A DNA stretch of 64,000 nt from Rhodospirillaceae bacterium SYSU D60007 (lineage in GTDB: Bacteria; Pseudomonadota; Alphaproteobacteria; Reyranellales; Reyranellaceae): positions 1 to 64,000 of the forward strand of contig QOCQ01000027.1 of assembly GCA_003574685.1 (NCBI GenBank). The letters run 5' to 3'. Position numbers and translations under genes: made by a program. Shown here one piece after another: positions 30,077 through 39,324 of this stretch. Under the pieces are notes generated by a model, which saw nothing but the letters and a program-made list of their open reading frames with translations, was not told the origin of the DNA and made no database searches. Position 1 is the first letter of the stretch, and the number at the start of each line of letters is the position of its first letter.

Positions 30077-30916
30077 ATGACACCGGTACGCAAGGCGGTC
30101 TGGTACGCCGAGAGTCACTTCGCAGGGCCCATATCGCTCGAGGACGTGGCGGAAAACTGCGGCGTGTCGCCTTACCACCTGACCCGGGCATTCGCCGCCG
30201 TCACCGGGCTGTCGGTCATGCGCTATGTGCGTGCCCGGCGGCTCACGGAAGCGGCCCGGACGCTGGCAAGTGGCGCACCCGACATTCTGACGGTGGCGCT
30301 GGATGCGGGCTACGGTTCGCATGAAGCCTTCACGCGCGCCTTCCGCGACCAGTTCGGGCTCACGCCCGAGGAGGTGCGCGCCCGGGGCCATCTTGAGACC
30401 CTCGATCTGCAGGAGCCCTTCGCGATGAACGATGTCCCTTCGCCTGCCCTCGAAGAACCGCGTCTTGTGACGACACGCAAGCCGTTGCTGATCGCCGGCA
30501 TCGGCCAGCGCTACTCCGACGCGACGCGCGCCGCCATGCCCGCGCAATGGCAACGCTTCACGCCTCATATCGGCCATGTCCCTGGCCAGATAGGCCACGC
30601 CACCTACGGTGTCGTCTGCAATGGCGACGATGAGGGCCATGTCGACTACATTTGCGGGGTGGAGGTCGCGGATTTCGGGCAGTTGCCCGACACATTCGCG
30701 CGGTTGCGCATTGCGCCGGCGCAGTATGCGGTGTTTGCGCATCGGGAGCACATCTCCACCATTCACAGTACCTTCTGCGCCATCTGGGAGAGGTGGCTGC
30801 CGCAATCCGGTTACCGCGCAGCGGATGCGCCCTTCTTCGAACGCTACGATGAGCGATTCAGCCCGGATACCGGCCTGGGCCTGGCCGAGATCTGGATGCC
30901 CGTTGAACGCCCCTGA
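30077..30916 (+). CDS. AraC-family regulator with GyrI-like effector-binding domain
   Basis: A 279-residue regulator. Residues 1-105 form an AraC/XylS DNA-binding domain with two helix-turn-helix units (SLEDVAENCGVSPYHLTRAF and ILTVALDAGYGSHEAFTRAF-type). The C-terminal 150 residues match the GyrI/SOUL-like effector fold (KPLLIAGIGQRYSD ... IWMPVER), as in the Rob and BmrR-like group. GGGGAC lies just before the ATG at 30077; an in-frame ATG at 30050 is less well placed. Neighbouring targets are not evident. Confidence 0.87.
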   Translation: MTPVRKAVWYAESHFAGPISLEDVAENCGVSPYHLTRAFAAVTGLSVMRYVRARRLTEAARTLASGAPDILTVALDAGYGSHEAFTRAFRDQFGLTPEEVRARGHLETLDLQEPFAMNDVPSPALEEPRLVTTRKPLLIAGIGQRYSDATRAAMPAQWQRFTPHIGHVPGQIGHATYGVVCNGDDEGHVDYICGVEVADFGQLPDTFARLRIAPAQYAVFAHREHISTIHSTFCAIWERWLPQSGYRAADAPFFERYDERFSPDTGLGLAEIWMPVERP

Positions 30917-31030
30917 TAACAGCACGGCCGATTCTGTGGACAAGAGGCTGTGGTGCCGTCTGCGGCGTCGGCTAGAGTGATCCCGCGGGCGCGATGAACC
31001 CGCGTGGATAGAGGGAGCGGGGTTTCGCCG

Positions 31031-33484
31031 GTGCCGACAGAGATTGCCGTGCGCGCGAGCTTCCCGCGTCTGCTGCCCCTGTTTCTGGTGTCCATGGCCG
31101 CGATCGGCACCGAGATCGCGCTAACACGCTTTTTCGCGATCGCGAGCTGGTCGGAGTACGGCTACTGGGTCATCTCGATGACCATGGTGGGCCTGGCGGC
31201 CAGCGGCATTGTCGCCTCGCTCCTGCAACGGCCGCTGCTGCGTCACGCTGAAATCCTGCTGCCGATGATCCCGCCGCTGCTGATCGTGGCGGCGGCCGTG
31301 GGCTGGCACTGGACGACGATCGTGCCCTTCAATCCGCTGGAGCTGCAGAACCGGCAATTGTGGGCCGACCAGCTCTGGAACATCGCGCAGTACTATGCCG
31401 CGCTGTTTCCCTTCTTCTTTCTGGTGGGCCTCTACATCACGCTCTACTTCATGGTCCACAGCGAGGCCATTGGCCGGGTCTACGCCTTCGATCTCGCCGG
31501 TGCCGGCATCGGCGCGGTGCTGGTGCTGGGCCTGATGTTCGTGGTGCCGCCGTTCCTGCTGGTCGCGGCGATGCTGGTACCGCTGGCGCTGGCCGGGCTG
31601 CTGGCGCCCGCGGCTGGGCGAGGCCGGCGGTGGACCAGTCTCGCGACGCTCGCGGCGCTGGTGGCGGGGGCCGGCTCGATCTGGCTCTACAACCAGGCGC
31701 GCATCAACGAGTACAAGGAAATCTTTGCGCCCATGCACGCCCCGGACAGCGAGGTGGTGGCTACCCGCATGTCGCCCAAGGGGCTGTACATGCTGCTCGA
31801 CAGCTTCACCGAGCGGCTGGACCTCGACATGTCCAACAATGTCGGCGTGGTGCCCGACGCCAACCTGCCGCGCGCCTTCGGCCTCTACGCCGATGGCAAC
31901 CGGGTGACGGCCCTGCCACGCAGTACGGCGATCGATACCGGCTACTTCGGCGCCGCGCTGGACTCGTTGCCCTACAGGCTCGCGAAGCCCGACCGGGTGC
32001 TGCTGGTGGGCGCTTCCGGCGGCTTTCGCATCCATGAGGCGCTGGCGGCAGGCGCCGGTCAGGTCATGGTGCTGGAGCCTGACCGTGTGCTGCGGCAGGC
32101 GCTCCTGGAGGGACTCGGGCCAGCGCCGGCCTTTCCCGCACGCCCGGAAGTGACGATCAGCGCGCTGGGCCCGACAGCCGTCGAGGCGGTTGGAGCAAAC
32201 GACCCCTTCGACATCGTCGACATCACCCGCGACTTCATCGCCCAGTCCGATACCAACCGGGCTGTGCTCTCGGTCGAGGTGCTGGCGGGGTACATCCACC
32301 AGCTCGACGACGATGGCATCCTTTCGATTCCGGTCTCGATCCGGGAGTTCACGGTCTATGCGGTGAAGATGTTCCGGACGGCGCAGCATGCGCTGGCTGC
32401 CGCCGGCATCGCGCGGCCGGCGCAGCATCTGCTGATCTACCGCTCGGCATGGAACGTCCGGATCCTGATCTCGAAGATGCCCTGGCAAGCGCAGCAACTG
32501 GAAGTGTTCCGCGCGTTCTGCGACGAGCGTTCATTCGATCCGGTGTTCTTTCCCGGCATCGATCCCGGCCGCCTCCGTGTGTTCAACGAGTTGCCCGTAG
32601 TCTCGTTCGATACGGTCGAATCCCCGCCCGGCGACGGAGGCGATGCCATGATGGCGGAAGCCGCGGCGGCGGTGGCCGGCACGCCATCTCCGTACCACGC
32701 CTTCTTCCGTCTCGATCCGCCAACGCTGGACCGGCCGTTCCTCAATGCGGTTCTGCCGCTGGAACACCTGGATCGGATCCTCGCGCGCATCGAGCTGGTG
32801 CCGCGCGAGGAGCTCGTCTACCTGATCAACATCGCCGTTCTGGCGCAGGCTGTCGTCATCGCGGTGCTGGTGCTGCTGCTGCCGCTGCTGCGACCGTCCG
32901 GCAAGGCGTTGCCGGCGGGCCAGTTTCTGCGTGCGGTGGCCTACTTTGCGGGGCTGGGACTGGGCTTCCTGTTCCTTGAAATCTACGTCATCGAGAAGGC
33001 AGCACAGTACCTCGCGGACCGTGTGCTGGCTTTCGGCGTGGTGCTGGCCACCATGCTGGTGTTCTCGGGCCTGGGCGCCTGGCTCGCCGAGCGCTTCCGC
33101 AGCCGCCCCCGGCTGGGCCTGGGGTTGGCGGTGGCCGGCATCGTGGCGTGGGCTGAGCTGCTGTTCCTTGCCCTGGACCCGGTGCTGACAGCGACCGCAG
33201 CCGCGCCAGGCTTTGCGCAAATCCTGATCGTCGCGGCTGCCGCTGCCCCCATGTCGGTGGCTCTGGGCATGCCGCTGCCGCTGGGGCTGAGCCAGTTCTA
33301 CGGCACCCGTCTGGCCTTCTTGCCGTGGGCATGGGCGGTCAACGGCGCCTGCTCCATCATCGCCACGCCCCTTGCAAACCTCATGGCCGCCGGCTTCGGC
33401 TTCAAGCTGCTGCCCCTGGCCGGTATAGTGCTTTACGTCATTGTGCTCCTGACCCTGCCGATGAGCCGACCGCGACCGCAATGA
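31031..33484 (+). CDS. Polytopic membrane protein with spermidine-synthase-like domain
   Basis: An 817-residue protein. Residues 1-225 hold about seven membrane segments, residues 230-605 are soluble, and 615-817 hold six or more membrane segments. The soluble part has a Rossmann-type nucleotide fold with VLLVGASGGFRIHEALAAGA, then an acidic residue at the end of the next strand (VLEPD), as in spermidine synthases and methyltransferases. SAM or decarboxylated SAM binding is likely; the reaction is unknown. The GTG at 31031 has GGAGCGGGG eight bases upstream. Its TGA overlaps the ATG of the following methyltransferase gene, so they are coupled. Confidence 0.82.
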   Translation: MPTEIAVRASFPRLLPLFLVSMAAIGTEIALTRFFAIASWSEYGYWVISMTMVGLAASGIVASLLQRPLLRHAEILLPMIPPLLIVAAAVGWHWTTIVPFNPLELQNRQLWADQLWNIAQYYAALFPFFFLVGLYITLYFMVHSEAIGRVYAFDLAGAGIGAVLVLGLMFVVPPFLLVAAMLVPLALAGLLAPAAGRGRRWTSLATLAALVAGAGSIWLYNQARINEYKEIFAPMHAPDSEVVATRMSPKGLYMLLDSFTERLDLDMSNNVGVVPDANLPRAFGLYADGNRVTALPRSTAIDTGYFGAALDSLPYRLAKPDRVLLVGASGGFRIHEALAAGAGQVMVLEPDRVLRQALLEGLGPAPAFPARPEVTISALGPTAVEAVGANDPFDIVDITRDFIAQSDTNRAVLSVEVLAGYIHQLDDDGILSIPVSIREFTVYAVKMFRTAQHALAAAGIARPAQHLLIYRSAWNVRILISKMPWQAQQLEVFRAFCDERSFDPVFFPGIDPGRLRVFNELPVVSFDTVESPPGDGGDAMMAEAAAAVAGTPSPYHAFFRLDPPTLDRPFLNAVLPLEHLDRILARIELVPREELVYLINIAVLAQAVVIAVLVLLLPLLRPSGKALPAGQFLRAVAYFAGLGLGFLFLEIYVIEKAAQYLADRVLAFGVVLATMLVFSGLGAWLAERFRSRPRLGLGLAVAGIVAWAELLFLALDPVLTATAAAPGFAQILIVAAAAAPMSVALGMPLPLGLSQFYGTRLAFLPWAWAVNGACSIIATPLANLMAAGFGFKLLPLAGIVLYVIVLLTLPMSRPRPQ

Positions 33485-34356
33485 ACGCCGCTGGAACCCG
33501 GCACGCAAGGCTCTCGCGCCGTCTGGCGCTGGCGGGCCCGGCGTGCCTGGCCCTGGCGCCCCACACTGCCCCCGCCCGTGACACTGCCGACTGGACCTTC
33601 GACGCCTATTCGCGCGCCATGCAGGCGAGCGGCCGGCGTTCCGATCTCGATGCCGCGGGGTTCGGCCGCATGCGCGAACGCCGCCTGCGGGTGCTGCCGC
33701 GGCTGGAGGACTGGCTCAAGGCCGAACTGGGCAGCGTCGATGGCGAGGTCATGCGCGCAATCGCCGAGGTGCCGCGCGAATACTTCCACTACCACTACGG
33801 CGACAACCGGTCCTTCGCACGCGATGCCTGGGACTGGTATCCGCGGCCATGGCCGATCGGCCACGGCTCGACGCTCTCGCAACTGCTGGTCCAGGCCTAC
33901 ATGACGCAACTCGTCCATCCGCGGCGGGATGACGTGGCGCTGGAGATCGGCACGGGCTCGGGCTACCAGATCGCCGTACTCTCGCGCGTCGCGCAGAAGG
34001 CCTGCTCGATCGAGATCATCGAGCCGCTGGGCATGGCCGTTTCGAAGATCTTCCAGCCCCTGGGGTACGACAACATCGAAACCCGCATCGGCGATGGCTA
34101 TTACGGCTGGCCGGAACAGGCGGGCGGCTTCGACATCATCATGGTGACGTGCGCCGCGCAGCGCGTGCCGCCCCACCTGCTGCGCCAGCTCAAGCCGGGG
34201 ACCGGCCGGCTGGTCGTGCCGGTCGGCCAGCCCTTCAAGGGCGAGCAGTTCCTCTACGTCTTCACCAAGGATGCCGATGGCCGGGTCCGCTCGCGCCGGG
34301 ATATCGGCGTGGCGTTCATCCCCATGACCGGCCGCATCTCGCGCGGCCCCGACTGA
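33481..34356 (+). CDS. Exported protein-L-isoaspartate O-methyltransferase homologue, copy 1
   Basis: A 291-residue protein. The first 35 residues (RRLALAGPACLALAPHTAPA) look like an export signal. The catalytic domain has the PIMT blocks STLSQLLVQAYMTQLV, the SAM motif [35 protein letters not shown] and [18 protein letters not shown], then LVVPVG. PIMT normally repairs isoaspartyl residues in the cytosol; an exported copy needs a supply of SAM across the membrane, which is unexplained. Its start overlaps the membrane-protein stop, and the next gene is a paralogue. Confidence 0.83.
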   Translation: MNAAGTRHARLSRRLALAGPACLALAPHTAPARDTADWTFDAYSRAMQASGRRSDLDAAGFGRMRERRLRVLPRLEDWLKAELGSVDGEVMRAIAEVPREYFHYHYGDNRSFARDAWDWYPRPWPIGHGSTLSQLLVQAYMTQLVHPRRDDVALEIGTGSGYQIAVLSRVAQKACSIEIIEPLGMAVSKIFQPLGYDNIETRIGDGYYGWPEQAGGFDIIMVTCAAQRVPPHLLRQLKPGTGRLVVPVGQPFKGEQFLYVFTKDADGRVRSRRDIGVAFIPMTGRISRGPD

Positions 34357-34389
34357 TCCGCTATAAGGTCTTGTACCGTTGGGGGAGCA

Positions 34390-35271
34390 ATGTTCCGCAG
34401 ATCGTTCATGCTTTCGTCGCTGGCTGCGGCCGGCGCGTTTTCGATGCCCGCTTCCGCGGCCGGCAGCGGCTGGAGCTACGAATCCTATCTGGCCGCCATG
34501 AAGGCGTGCGACCGGCCGACGTCGCTGACACGCGAGCAATGGAATGCCACCCAGACCCGCCGCAAGGGTGCGCTGGCCACCATCCAGAGCGTGCTGTTCC
34601 ATCATTTCGGTGCGGCGGACCCGAACGTCATGCGCGCCTTCAGCGAGGTGCCGCGCGAGTTCTACCACTACGACTTTGCCAGCCGCGCCGCTTTCTCGCA
34701 GGTCGCCTACGAGGAAGTCTCCAAGCCCTGGCGCATCGGTTTCGGATCGGCGCTTAGCGACTACCGCGGCCAGGCGTACATGACCCAGCTCTGCAAGCCG
34801 ACGCCCGAAAGCGTGGCGCTGGAGATCGGCACCGGCTCGGGCTTCCAGATTTCCGTCCTCTCGCGCATCGTGAAGAAGGCATACTCGATCGAGATCGTCG
34901 AGCCGCTGGGCCGCGAAGTCGGCCGCATCTTCAAGCCGCTGGGCTACGACAATGTCGAGACCCGGATCGGCGATGGCTTCTTCGGCTGGCCGGAGGAGAC
35001 CGGCGGCTTCGACCTGATCATGGTGACCTGCGCCGCGCAGTTCGTCCCGCCGCCGCTGTTGCAGCAGCTCAAGCCCGGCGGCCGCATGGTGATTCCCATG
35101 GGCCAGCCCTTCAAGCGCGAGCAGTTCCTTTATGTCTTCACCAAGGATGAGGACGGCAAGATCCACTCGCGCAAGGATGTCGGCGTCTACTTCGTGCCGA
35201 TGACCGGCAGGATGCTGTCCGGCGACAAGAAACCCGCAGCGGCCAGCGGCACGACGGGTCAGCGGCTGTAG
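34390..35271 (+). CDS. Exported protein-L-isoaspartate O-methyltransferase homologue, copy 2
   Basis: A 293-residue paralogue of the preceding protein, clearly alike across the catalytic domain ([49 protein letters not shown]). It begins [21 protein letters not shown], a signal peptide with twin-Arg. [15 protein letters not shown] tail follows. It is 33 bases after copy 1, so the three-gene unit membrane protein-PIMT-PIMT is probably one operon. The 3' end overlaps the convergent rpsD gene by 13 bases. The two copies probably arose by tandem duplication. Confidence 0.83.
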   Translation: MFRRSFMLSSLAAAGAFSMPASAAGSGWSYESYLAAMKACDRPTSLTREQWNATQTRRKGALATIQSVLFHHFGAADPNVMRAFSEVPREFYHYDFASRAAFSQVAYEEVSKPWRIGFGSALSDYRGQAYMTQLCKPTPESVALEIGTGSGFQISVLSRIVKKAYSIEIVEPLGREVGRIFKPLGYDNVETRIGDGFFGWPEETGGFDLIMVTCAAQFVPPPLLQQLKPGGRMVIPMGQPFKREQFLYVFTKDEDGKIHSRKDVGVYFVPMTGRMLSGDKKPAAASGTTGQRL

Positions 35272-35873
35272 AACTCGACCACCATCGAGGGTTCCATCTG
35301 CACCGGGTAGGGGATGTCGGCGAGCTGCGGGGTACGCAGGAACTTGCCCTTCATGTCCTTGTGGTCGACTTCCATGTAGCCCGGCACGTCGCGCTCGGGA
35401 AGCTGCGTGGCTTCCATCACGACCGTGAGCTGCTTCGCCTTGGGACTGAGCTCGATCGTGTCGTTGTCCCGCACCTGGTAGGAGGCGATGTTCACGCGCC
35501 GGCCGTTCACCCGCACGTGGCCATGGCTGACGAGCTGGCGGGCCGCGAACGGCGTTGCCGCAAACTTCATCCGGTAGATCACCGCGTCCAGCCGGCGCTC
35601 CAGCAGGCCCACCAGGTTCTCGCCGGTGTCGCCCTTGCGGCGGATGGCCTCCTGGTAGTACCGGCGCATCTGGCGCTCGCTGACATTGCCGTAGTAGCCC
35701 TTGACCCGCTGCTTGGCCATGAGCTGCTTGCCGAAATCGGTCGGCTTGGTGCGCTTGGCGCCATGCTGGCCGGGGCGGCTTTCACGCTTGTTGATCGGGC
35801 TCTTGGGACGGCCCCAGAGATTGACGCCCAGCCGGCGGTCGATCTTGTACTTTGAGTTCTCGCGCTTGCTCAC
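35259..35873 (-). CDS. rpsD: 30S ribosomal protein S4
   Basis: S4 nucleates 30S assembly by binding 16S rRNA. The 204-residue protein has the N-terminal [30 protein letters not shown] segment (key basic residues), the S4 RNA-binding domain [30 protein letters not shown] and the conserved tail [15 protein letters not shown]. The start is GTG with AAGGAAG nine bases before it. The gene stands alone, as in many alphaproteobacteria, and has its own promoter. Confidence 0.97.
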   Translation of the reverse strand: MSKRENSKYKIDRRLGVNLWGRPKSPINKRESRPGQHGAKRTKPTDFGKQLMAKQRVKGYYGNVSERQMRRYYQEAIRRKGDTGENLVGLLERRLDAVIYRMKFAATPFAARQLVSHGHVRVNGRRVNIASYQVRDNDTIELSPKAKQLTVVMEATQLPERDVPGYMEVDHKDMKGKFLRTPQLADIPYPVQMEPSMVVEFYSR

Positions 35874-35977
35874 GCTTCGCTTCCTTCAGTCCAGTTTGTC
35901 CGGATAGGCCTGATCGGGCTTTCGCCCGGGCGGGAGCGGCATCGCAGGCCACTCCACGTTCTCCGGAAGGAGGCGCG

Positions 35978-36005
35978 AATATACGGATCGCACGGGTGAA
36001 GTCAA
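35978..36005 (-). promoter_or_regulatory. Probable rpsD promoter
   Basis: On the minus strand TTGACT and TATATT are separated by 16 bases, about 105 bases before the rpsD start. The resulting leader of about 95 bases could carry regulation by S4 itself; no structure was recognised with certainty. Confidence 0.6.
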
Positions 36006-36026
36006 ACAACGATACTGTCAGTCGAA

Positions 36027-36884
36027 TCAAGGGCTTGGCGGCGACTCGTCGGCAATGCTGTTGCGCAGCGCCCCGATACCCGAAATGTCCACCTCGACGA
36101 TATCGCCGGGCTTCATCCAGAGCGGCGGCTCGCGGCCCAGCCCCACACCGGCAGGCGTGCCCGTGGCAATCACGTCGCCCGGCTCCAGCACCGTGACGGT
36201 GGAAAGATAAGCGATGATTTGGGCCACCGGGTAGATCATGTGCGCCGTGGTGTCGTCCTGGACCACCGTGCCGTTGAGCCGGGTGACCAGGCGCAGCGCC
36301 TGCGGATCAGCGATTTCGTCCACCGTCACCATGCAGGGACCCAGCGCGCCGGTGGCCGGGAAGTTCTTGCCGGCTGTAACCGAATGCCTCTGGAAATCGC
36401 GCACGCTGGCATCGTTGAAGCAGGTATACCCCGCGATCACCGACAACGCCCCTTCCGGGGCGACATGGCGGCAGCGGCGGCCGATGATCACCGCCAGCTC
36501 GCCCTCGAAGTCGAGGCACGCAGAGGCACGCGGCCGTACAATCATCCCGCCATGCGGCACCAGCGTGTTGCACAGCCGGGAGAAGATGCTGGGCTGTGCC
36601 GGCAGGTCCCGGCCCACCTCCGTGGCATGCGTGCGCTAGTTGAGGCCGACGCAAAGAATCTTGTCGGGGTCGGGGATGACCGGTTCGAGAGCCAGATTCT
36701 CCAGACCGTGATCGGGTTGTGCCGCTGCGGCGATCCGGGCCAGCGCCGGAAGGGCGTCCGCCGCCAGCGCGCGGCGCAGGGTCGGCCAGCGGTCGCCTGC
36801 GCGGGAGACCAGATCGACGACGCCGCCCTCGACCACGGCGCCGTAGCGTTGACTGTCACCGATCCGATAGCTCACCAGCCGCAT
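36027..36884 (-). pseudogene. Fumarylacetoacetate-hydrolase-family gene interrupted by an in-frame TAG
   Basis: The intact reading frame would give about 285 residues of an FAH-family enzyme, which cleaves or hydrates 2-oxo acids with Mg2+. At 36638-36636 a TAG stands where the family has Tyr in the motif NYRxHAxE: upstream reads KILCVGLN and downstream RTHATEVGRDLPAQP in the same frame. Downstream metal-binding features are intact (FEGELAVIIG, GYTCFNDASVRDFQ, GDVIATGTPAGVG). Codon use is even across the break, so one base changed (TAC to TAG is simplest). The start ATG follows GGGAGGGCGGG. It is divergent from the EthD gene. A sequencing error or stop readthrough cannot be excluded. Confidence 0.88.
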
Positions 36885-36969
36885 GAGCCCGCCCTCCCGT
36901 TGCCCGTGATCCTGTGCCGGGACTATGCCACGATGGCGTCCTGTGACCGTCCAGCCCGGAACGGATACC

Positions 36970-37344
36970 ATGCCGCAAATCAAGCTGACCTTCTGTCTCC
37001 GTCGCCAGCCGCACCTGACGCCGGCACAGTTCCACGATTACTGGCTGAACAGCCATGGGCCGCTGGTCCGCTCCCATGCCGCGGCGCTGGGCATCAGTCG
37101 CTACGTGCAGACGCACCGGGTCGAAACGCCCTTTGATGCAGGCTTGCGTGGTTCGCGCGGCGCGCCAGAACCGTTCGACGGCATTGCCGAGCTGTGGTGG
37201 GCTGACGAGGCGGCGTTCGAAGCGTCCATGCGCGACCCGAAAGCGCGCGAAGCCGGAAAGATCCTGCTGGCCGACGAGAAGACCTTCATCGATCTGCCGC
37301 GCTCGCCGCTGTGGCTGAACCGCGAGCACGAGATCGTGGGCTAA
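36970..37344 (+). CDS. EthD-domain protein
   Basis: A 124-residue ferredoxin-like-fold protein. It begins MPQIKLTFCLRRQPHLTPAQ and has the EthD pattern FHDYWLNSHGPLVRSHAAALGISRYVQTH and FDGIAELWWADEAAFEA. EthD proteins are small dimeric helpers in degradation pathways; several act on polyketide-like or aromatic substrates. It is four bases before the glutamine-synthetase-like gene and divergent from the broken FAH gene, suggesting a small degradation cluster. The start is placed at the MPQIK Met that gives the domain's usual N-terminus. Confidence 0.82.
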   Translation: MPQIKLTFCLRRQPHLTPAQFHDYWLNSHGPLVRSHAAALGISRYVQTHRVETPFDAGLRGSRGAPEPFDGIAELWWADEAAFEASMRDPKAREAGKILLADEKTFIDLPRSPLWLNREHEIVG

Positions 37345-37348
37345 CGCC

Positions 37349-38722
37349 ATGGATCCGCGCGAGGTCAGGACCGCCGACGATGCGCGCCGCATCGTGCGTG
37401 AGCGCGGTCTTTCGCATGTCAAGATCGGCCTGCATGACATCGACGGTCTGCTGCGCGGCAAGTATCTGCATGTCGACAAGTTCCTGTCGGCGCTCGATGG
37501 CGGCTTCGGCTTCTGCGACGTGGTGCTGGGCTGGGACAGCAACGACCAGCTCTACGACAACGTCACCTATACCGGCTGGCATACGGCCTATCCCGATGCG
37601 CCGGCGCGCATCGTCCCCGAAAGCTGCCGCGAGCTGCCCACCGAGCCCGGCGGCCTGTTCTTCCTGTGCGAGTTCGGCGAACCCGCGGCGACCCTCTGTC
37701 CGCGCGGCACGCTGAAGCGGGTGCTGGAACGCGCGCGAGCGATGGGCTTCGAGGTGCGCTGCGGCTTCGAGTACGAGTTCTTTGTCTTCGCCGAAACGCC
37801 CGAGACCATCCGCCAGAAGGGCTACCGCAACCTGCGGCCGATCTCGCCCGGTTTCTTCGGCTATTCGGTGCTGCGCAATTCGGTCCACGCCGAGTGGTAC
37901 CGCGAGATGCTGGATCTCTGCGAGCGCATGGATTTCGGGCTGGAGGGCCTGCATACGGAAACCGGCGCGGGCGTGCTGGAGGCGGCGCTGCGCGCCTCCG
38001 ACGGACTGGCAGCGGCCGACAAGGCGGCGCTGTTCAAGACCTTCGTCAAGGTTCTGGCACAGCGCCGCCAGTGGCTGATCACCTTCATGGCCAAGTGGTC
38101 CAAGGACTGGCCAGGCTGCGGCGGCCATATCCATATTTCGCTGTTGCACGCAGCCGCTGAGGCAACACCGGCATTCCACGACGCTGCCGCACCGCACGGC
38201 ATGAGTGCGACAATGCGCCAGTTCGTGGCTGGCCAGCAGGCGCTGATGCCCGAGCTGTTGGCGATGATCGCGCCGACGGTCAACGCCTATCGCCGGCTGG
38301 TTCCCGGCTTCTGGGCGCCGACCTCCGCGACATGGGGCATCGAGAACCGCACGGCCGCACTGCGCGTCATTCCAGGATCGCCCAAAAGCACGCGGGTCGA
38401 GTACAGGGTGGCCGCCGCCGACGCCAATCCCTATCTGGCGCTCGCCGCGGCCGTGGGCTCAGGCCTGTGGGGTATCGAGAACGGGCTTGATCCCGGCGAA
38501 GCGCTGAAGGGCAATGCCTATGCCGTTGAGCATGCGGCGCAGCTCGACCTGCCGCGTACCCTGATGGACGCCGCCGCACGCCTGAAGCAATCACGCGCGG
38601 CCCGCGCCCTCTTCAGCGACGATTTCGTCGATCACTTTGCTGCCACTCGCGAATGGGAAGAACGCGAATTCCGCAAACACATCAGTGATTGGGAGCTGGA
38701 ACGCTATTTCGAAATCATCTGA
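37349..38722 (+). CDS. Glutamine-synthetase-like gamma-glutamyl ligase
   Basis: A 457-residue member of the glutamine-synthetase superfamily. The catalytic core is visible: RCGFEYEFFVF with metal-binding Glu residues, TETGAGVLEAAL, GCGGHIHISL with the ATP/metal His, and GIENRTAALRVIPGSPKSTRVEYRVAAADANPYLALAA. The N-terminal beta-grasp region is short and the protein lacks the adenylylation Tyr loop of GlnA, so it more likely joins glutamate to an amine (PuuA-like) than makes glutamine. The substrate amine is not known. It follows the EthD gene by four bases. Confidence 0.85.
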   Translation: MDPREVRTADDARRIVRERGLSHVKIGLHDIDGLLRGKYLHVDKFLSALDGGFGFCDVVLGWDSNDQLYDNVTYTGWHTAYPDAPARIVPESCRELPTEPGGLFFLCEFGEPAATLCPRGTLKRVLERARAMGFEVRCGFEYEFFVFAETPETIRQKGYRNLRPISPGFFGYSVLRNSVHAEWYREMLDLCERMDFGLEGLHTETGAGVLEAALRASDGLAAADKAALFKTFVKVLAQRRQWLITFMAKWSKDWPGCGGHIHISLLHAAAEATPAFHDAAAPHGMSATMRQFVAGQQALMPELLAMIAPTVNAYRRLVPGFWAPTSATWGIENRTAALRVIPGSPKSTRVEYRVAAADANPYLALAAAVGSGLWGIENGLDPGEALKGNAYAVEHAAQLDLPRTLMDAAARLKQSRAARALFSDDFVDHFAATREWEEREFRKHISDWELERYFEII

Positions 38723-38740
38723 TCGCGTGCGTGCTTCGAA

Positions 38741-39094
38741 TCAGCTCACGCCGGGCGGAACAAAGAAACAGCGGCGCCTCCCGTTAGGCATGTGGCAGCG
38801 CCAGAACCGGCCATCCTTGCTGCGCAGCGTCTCGCGCTCCGGTATGCGCTCGCCCGTGCTGAGAATGCGCCAGCCGTCCTGGGTGGGTTCGACGTCGGCG
38901 GCTGGCAGAACAACACAGTCGTTCTCGCCGCAGCAATGCTCGCCCGTGACGGGGTTTCGAAAATGATCCGTGCGGATCCAGTCATAGTCGCCATGTGCCA
39001 GTACCGCCCCGCCGGCCAACAGCATGCCGGCAGCAAGAATTGCGGCGGGTGCGAGTTTTCTTGCGCGCGATGGCGGGCGCGTCGGGTCAGTCAT
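38741..39094 (-). CDS. Small exported cysteine-containing protein
   Basis: A 117-residue product. After a basic start (MTDPTRPPSRARKLAP) comes a hydrophobic segment (residues 14-32), probably a signal peptide or anchor. The mature part has HCCGENDCVVLP and RFWRCHMPNGRRRCFFVPP, so five cysteines may form disulphides or bind metal. Similar short proteins are common in Hyphomicrobiales genomes as hypothetical proteins; no function is known to me. The ATG at 39094 begins the signal; a longer frame upstream is less likely. Confidence 0.65.
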   Translation of the reverse strand: MTDPTRPPSRARKLAPAAILAAGMLLAGGAVLAHGDYDWIRTDHFRNPVTGEHCCGENDCVVLPAADVEPTQDGWRILSTGERIPERETLRSKDGRFWRCHMPNGRRRCFFVPPGVS

Positions 39095-39233
39095 TGACGG
39101 CGCTCCGGGATAAGGCAGGCGCGCGGTCAACGGGCGGCACCTCTTCGTGTTCCGCGCGACTGTCGCGAATTGCTGGTGACCAAAACTGAATCGCGCAGAA
39201 TTAACGGCCACCGCACTCCGGTCTTTGCCACTA

Positions 39234-39263
39234 AGGCCGGACTGTGCCGGCTTCCTGTTTTTT
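39234..39263 (+). terminator. Hairpin and T-run in the leader of the threonine aldolase gene
   Basis: AGGCCGG and CCGGCTT form a seven-pair stem (one G-U) with a six-base loop, followed four bases later by TTTTTT. It lies about 60 bases before the aldolase ATG with no plus-strand gene close upstream. It could be an attenuator or a chance hairpin; no riboswitch fold was recognised. Confidence 0.3.
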
Positions 39264-39324
39264 CTGTGCCGCTCTATTGTGCGCGCGCCGCCGCGGCGGC
39301 ACCCCGTTTCTCGAGGCCGGCCCC

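Noticed and set aside
31121-32497. A 458-codon minus-strand frame opposite the membrane protein gene
   Set aside because: The His/Arg/Gln-rich translation is typical of an antisense shadow; the plus strand has consistent membrane segments.
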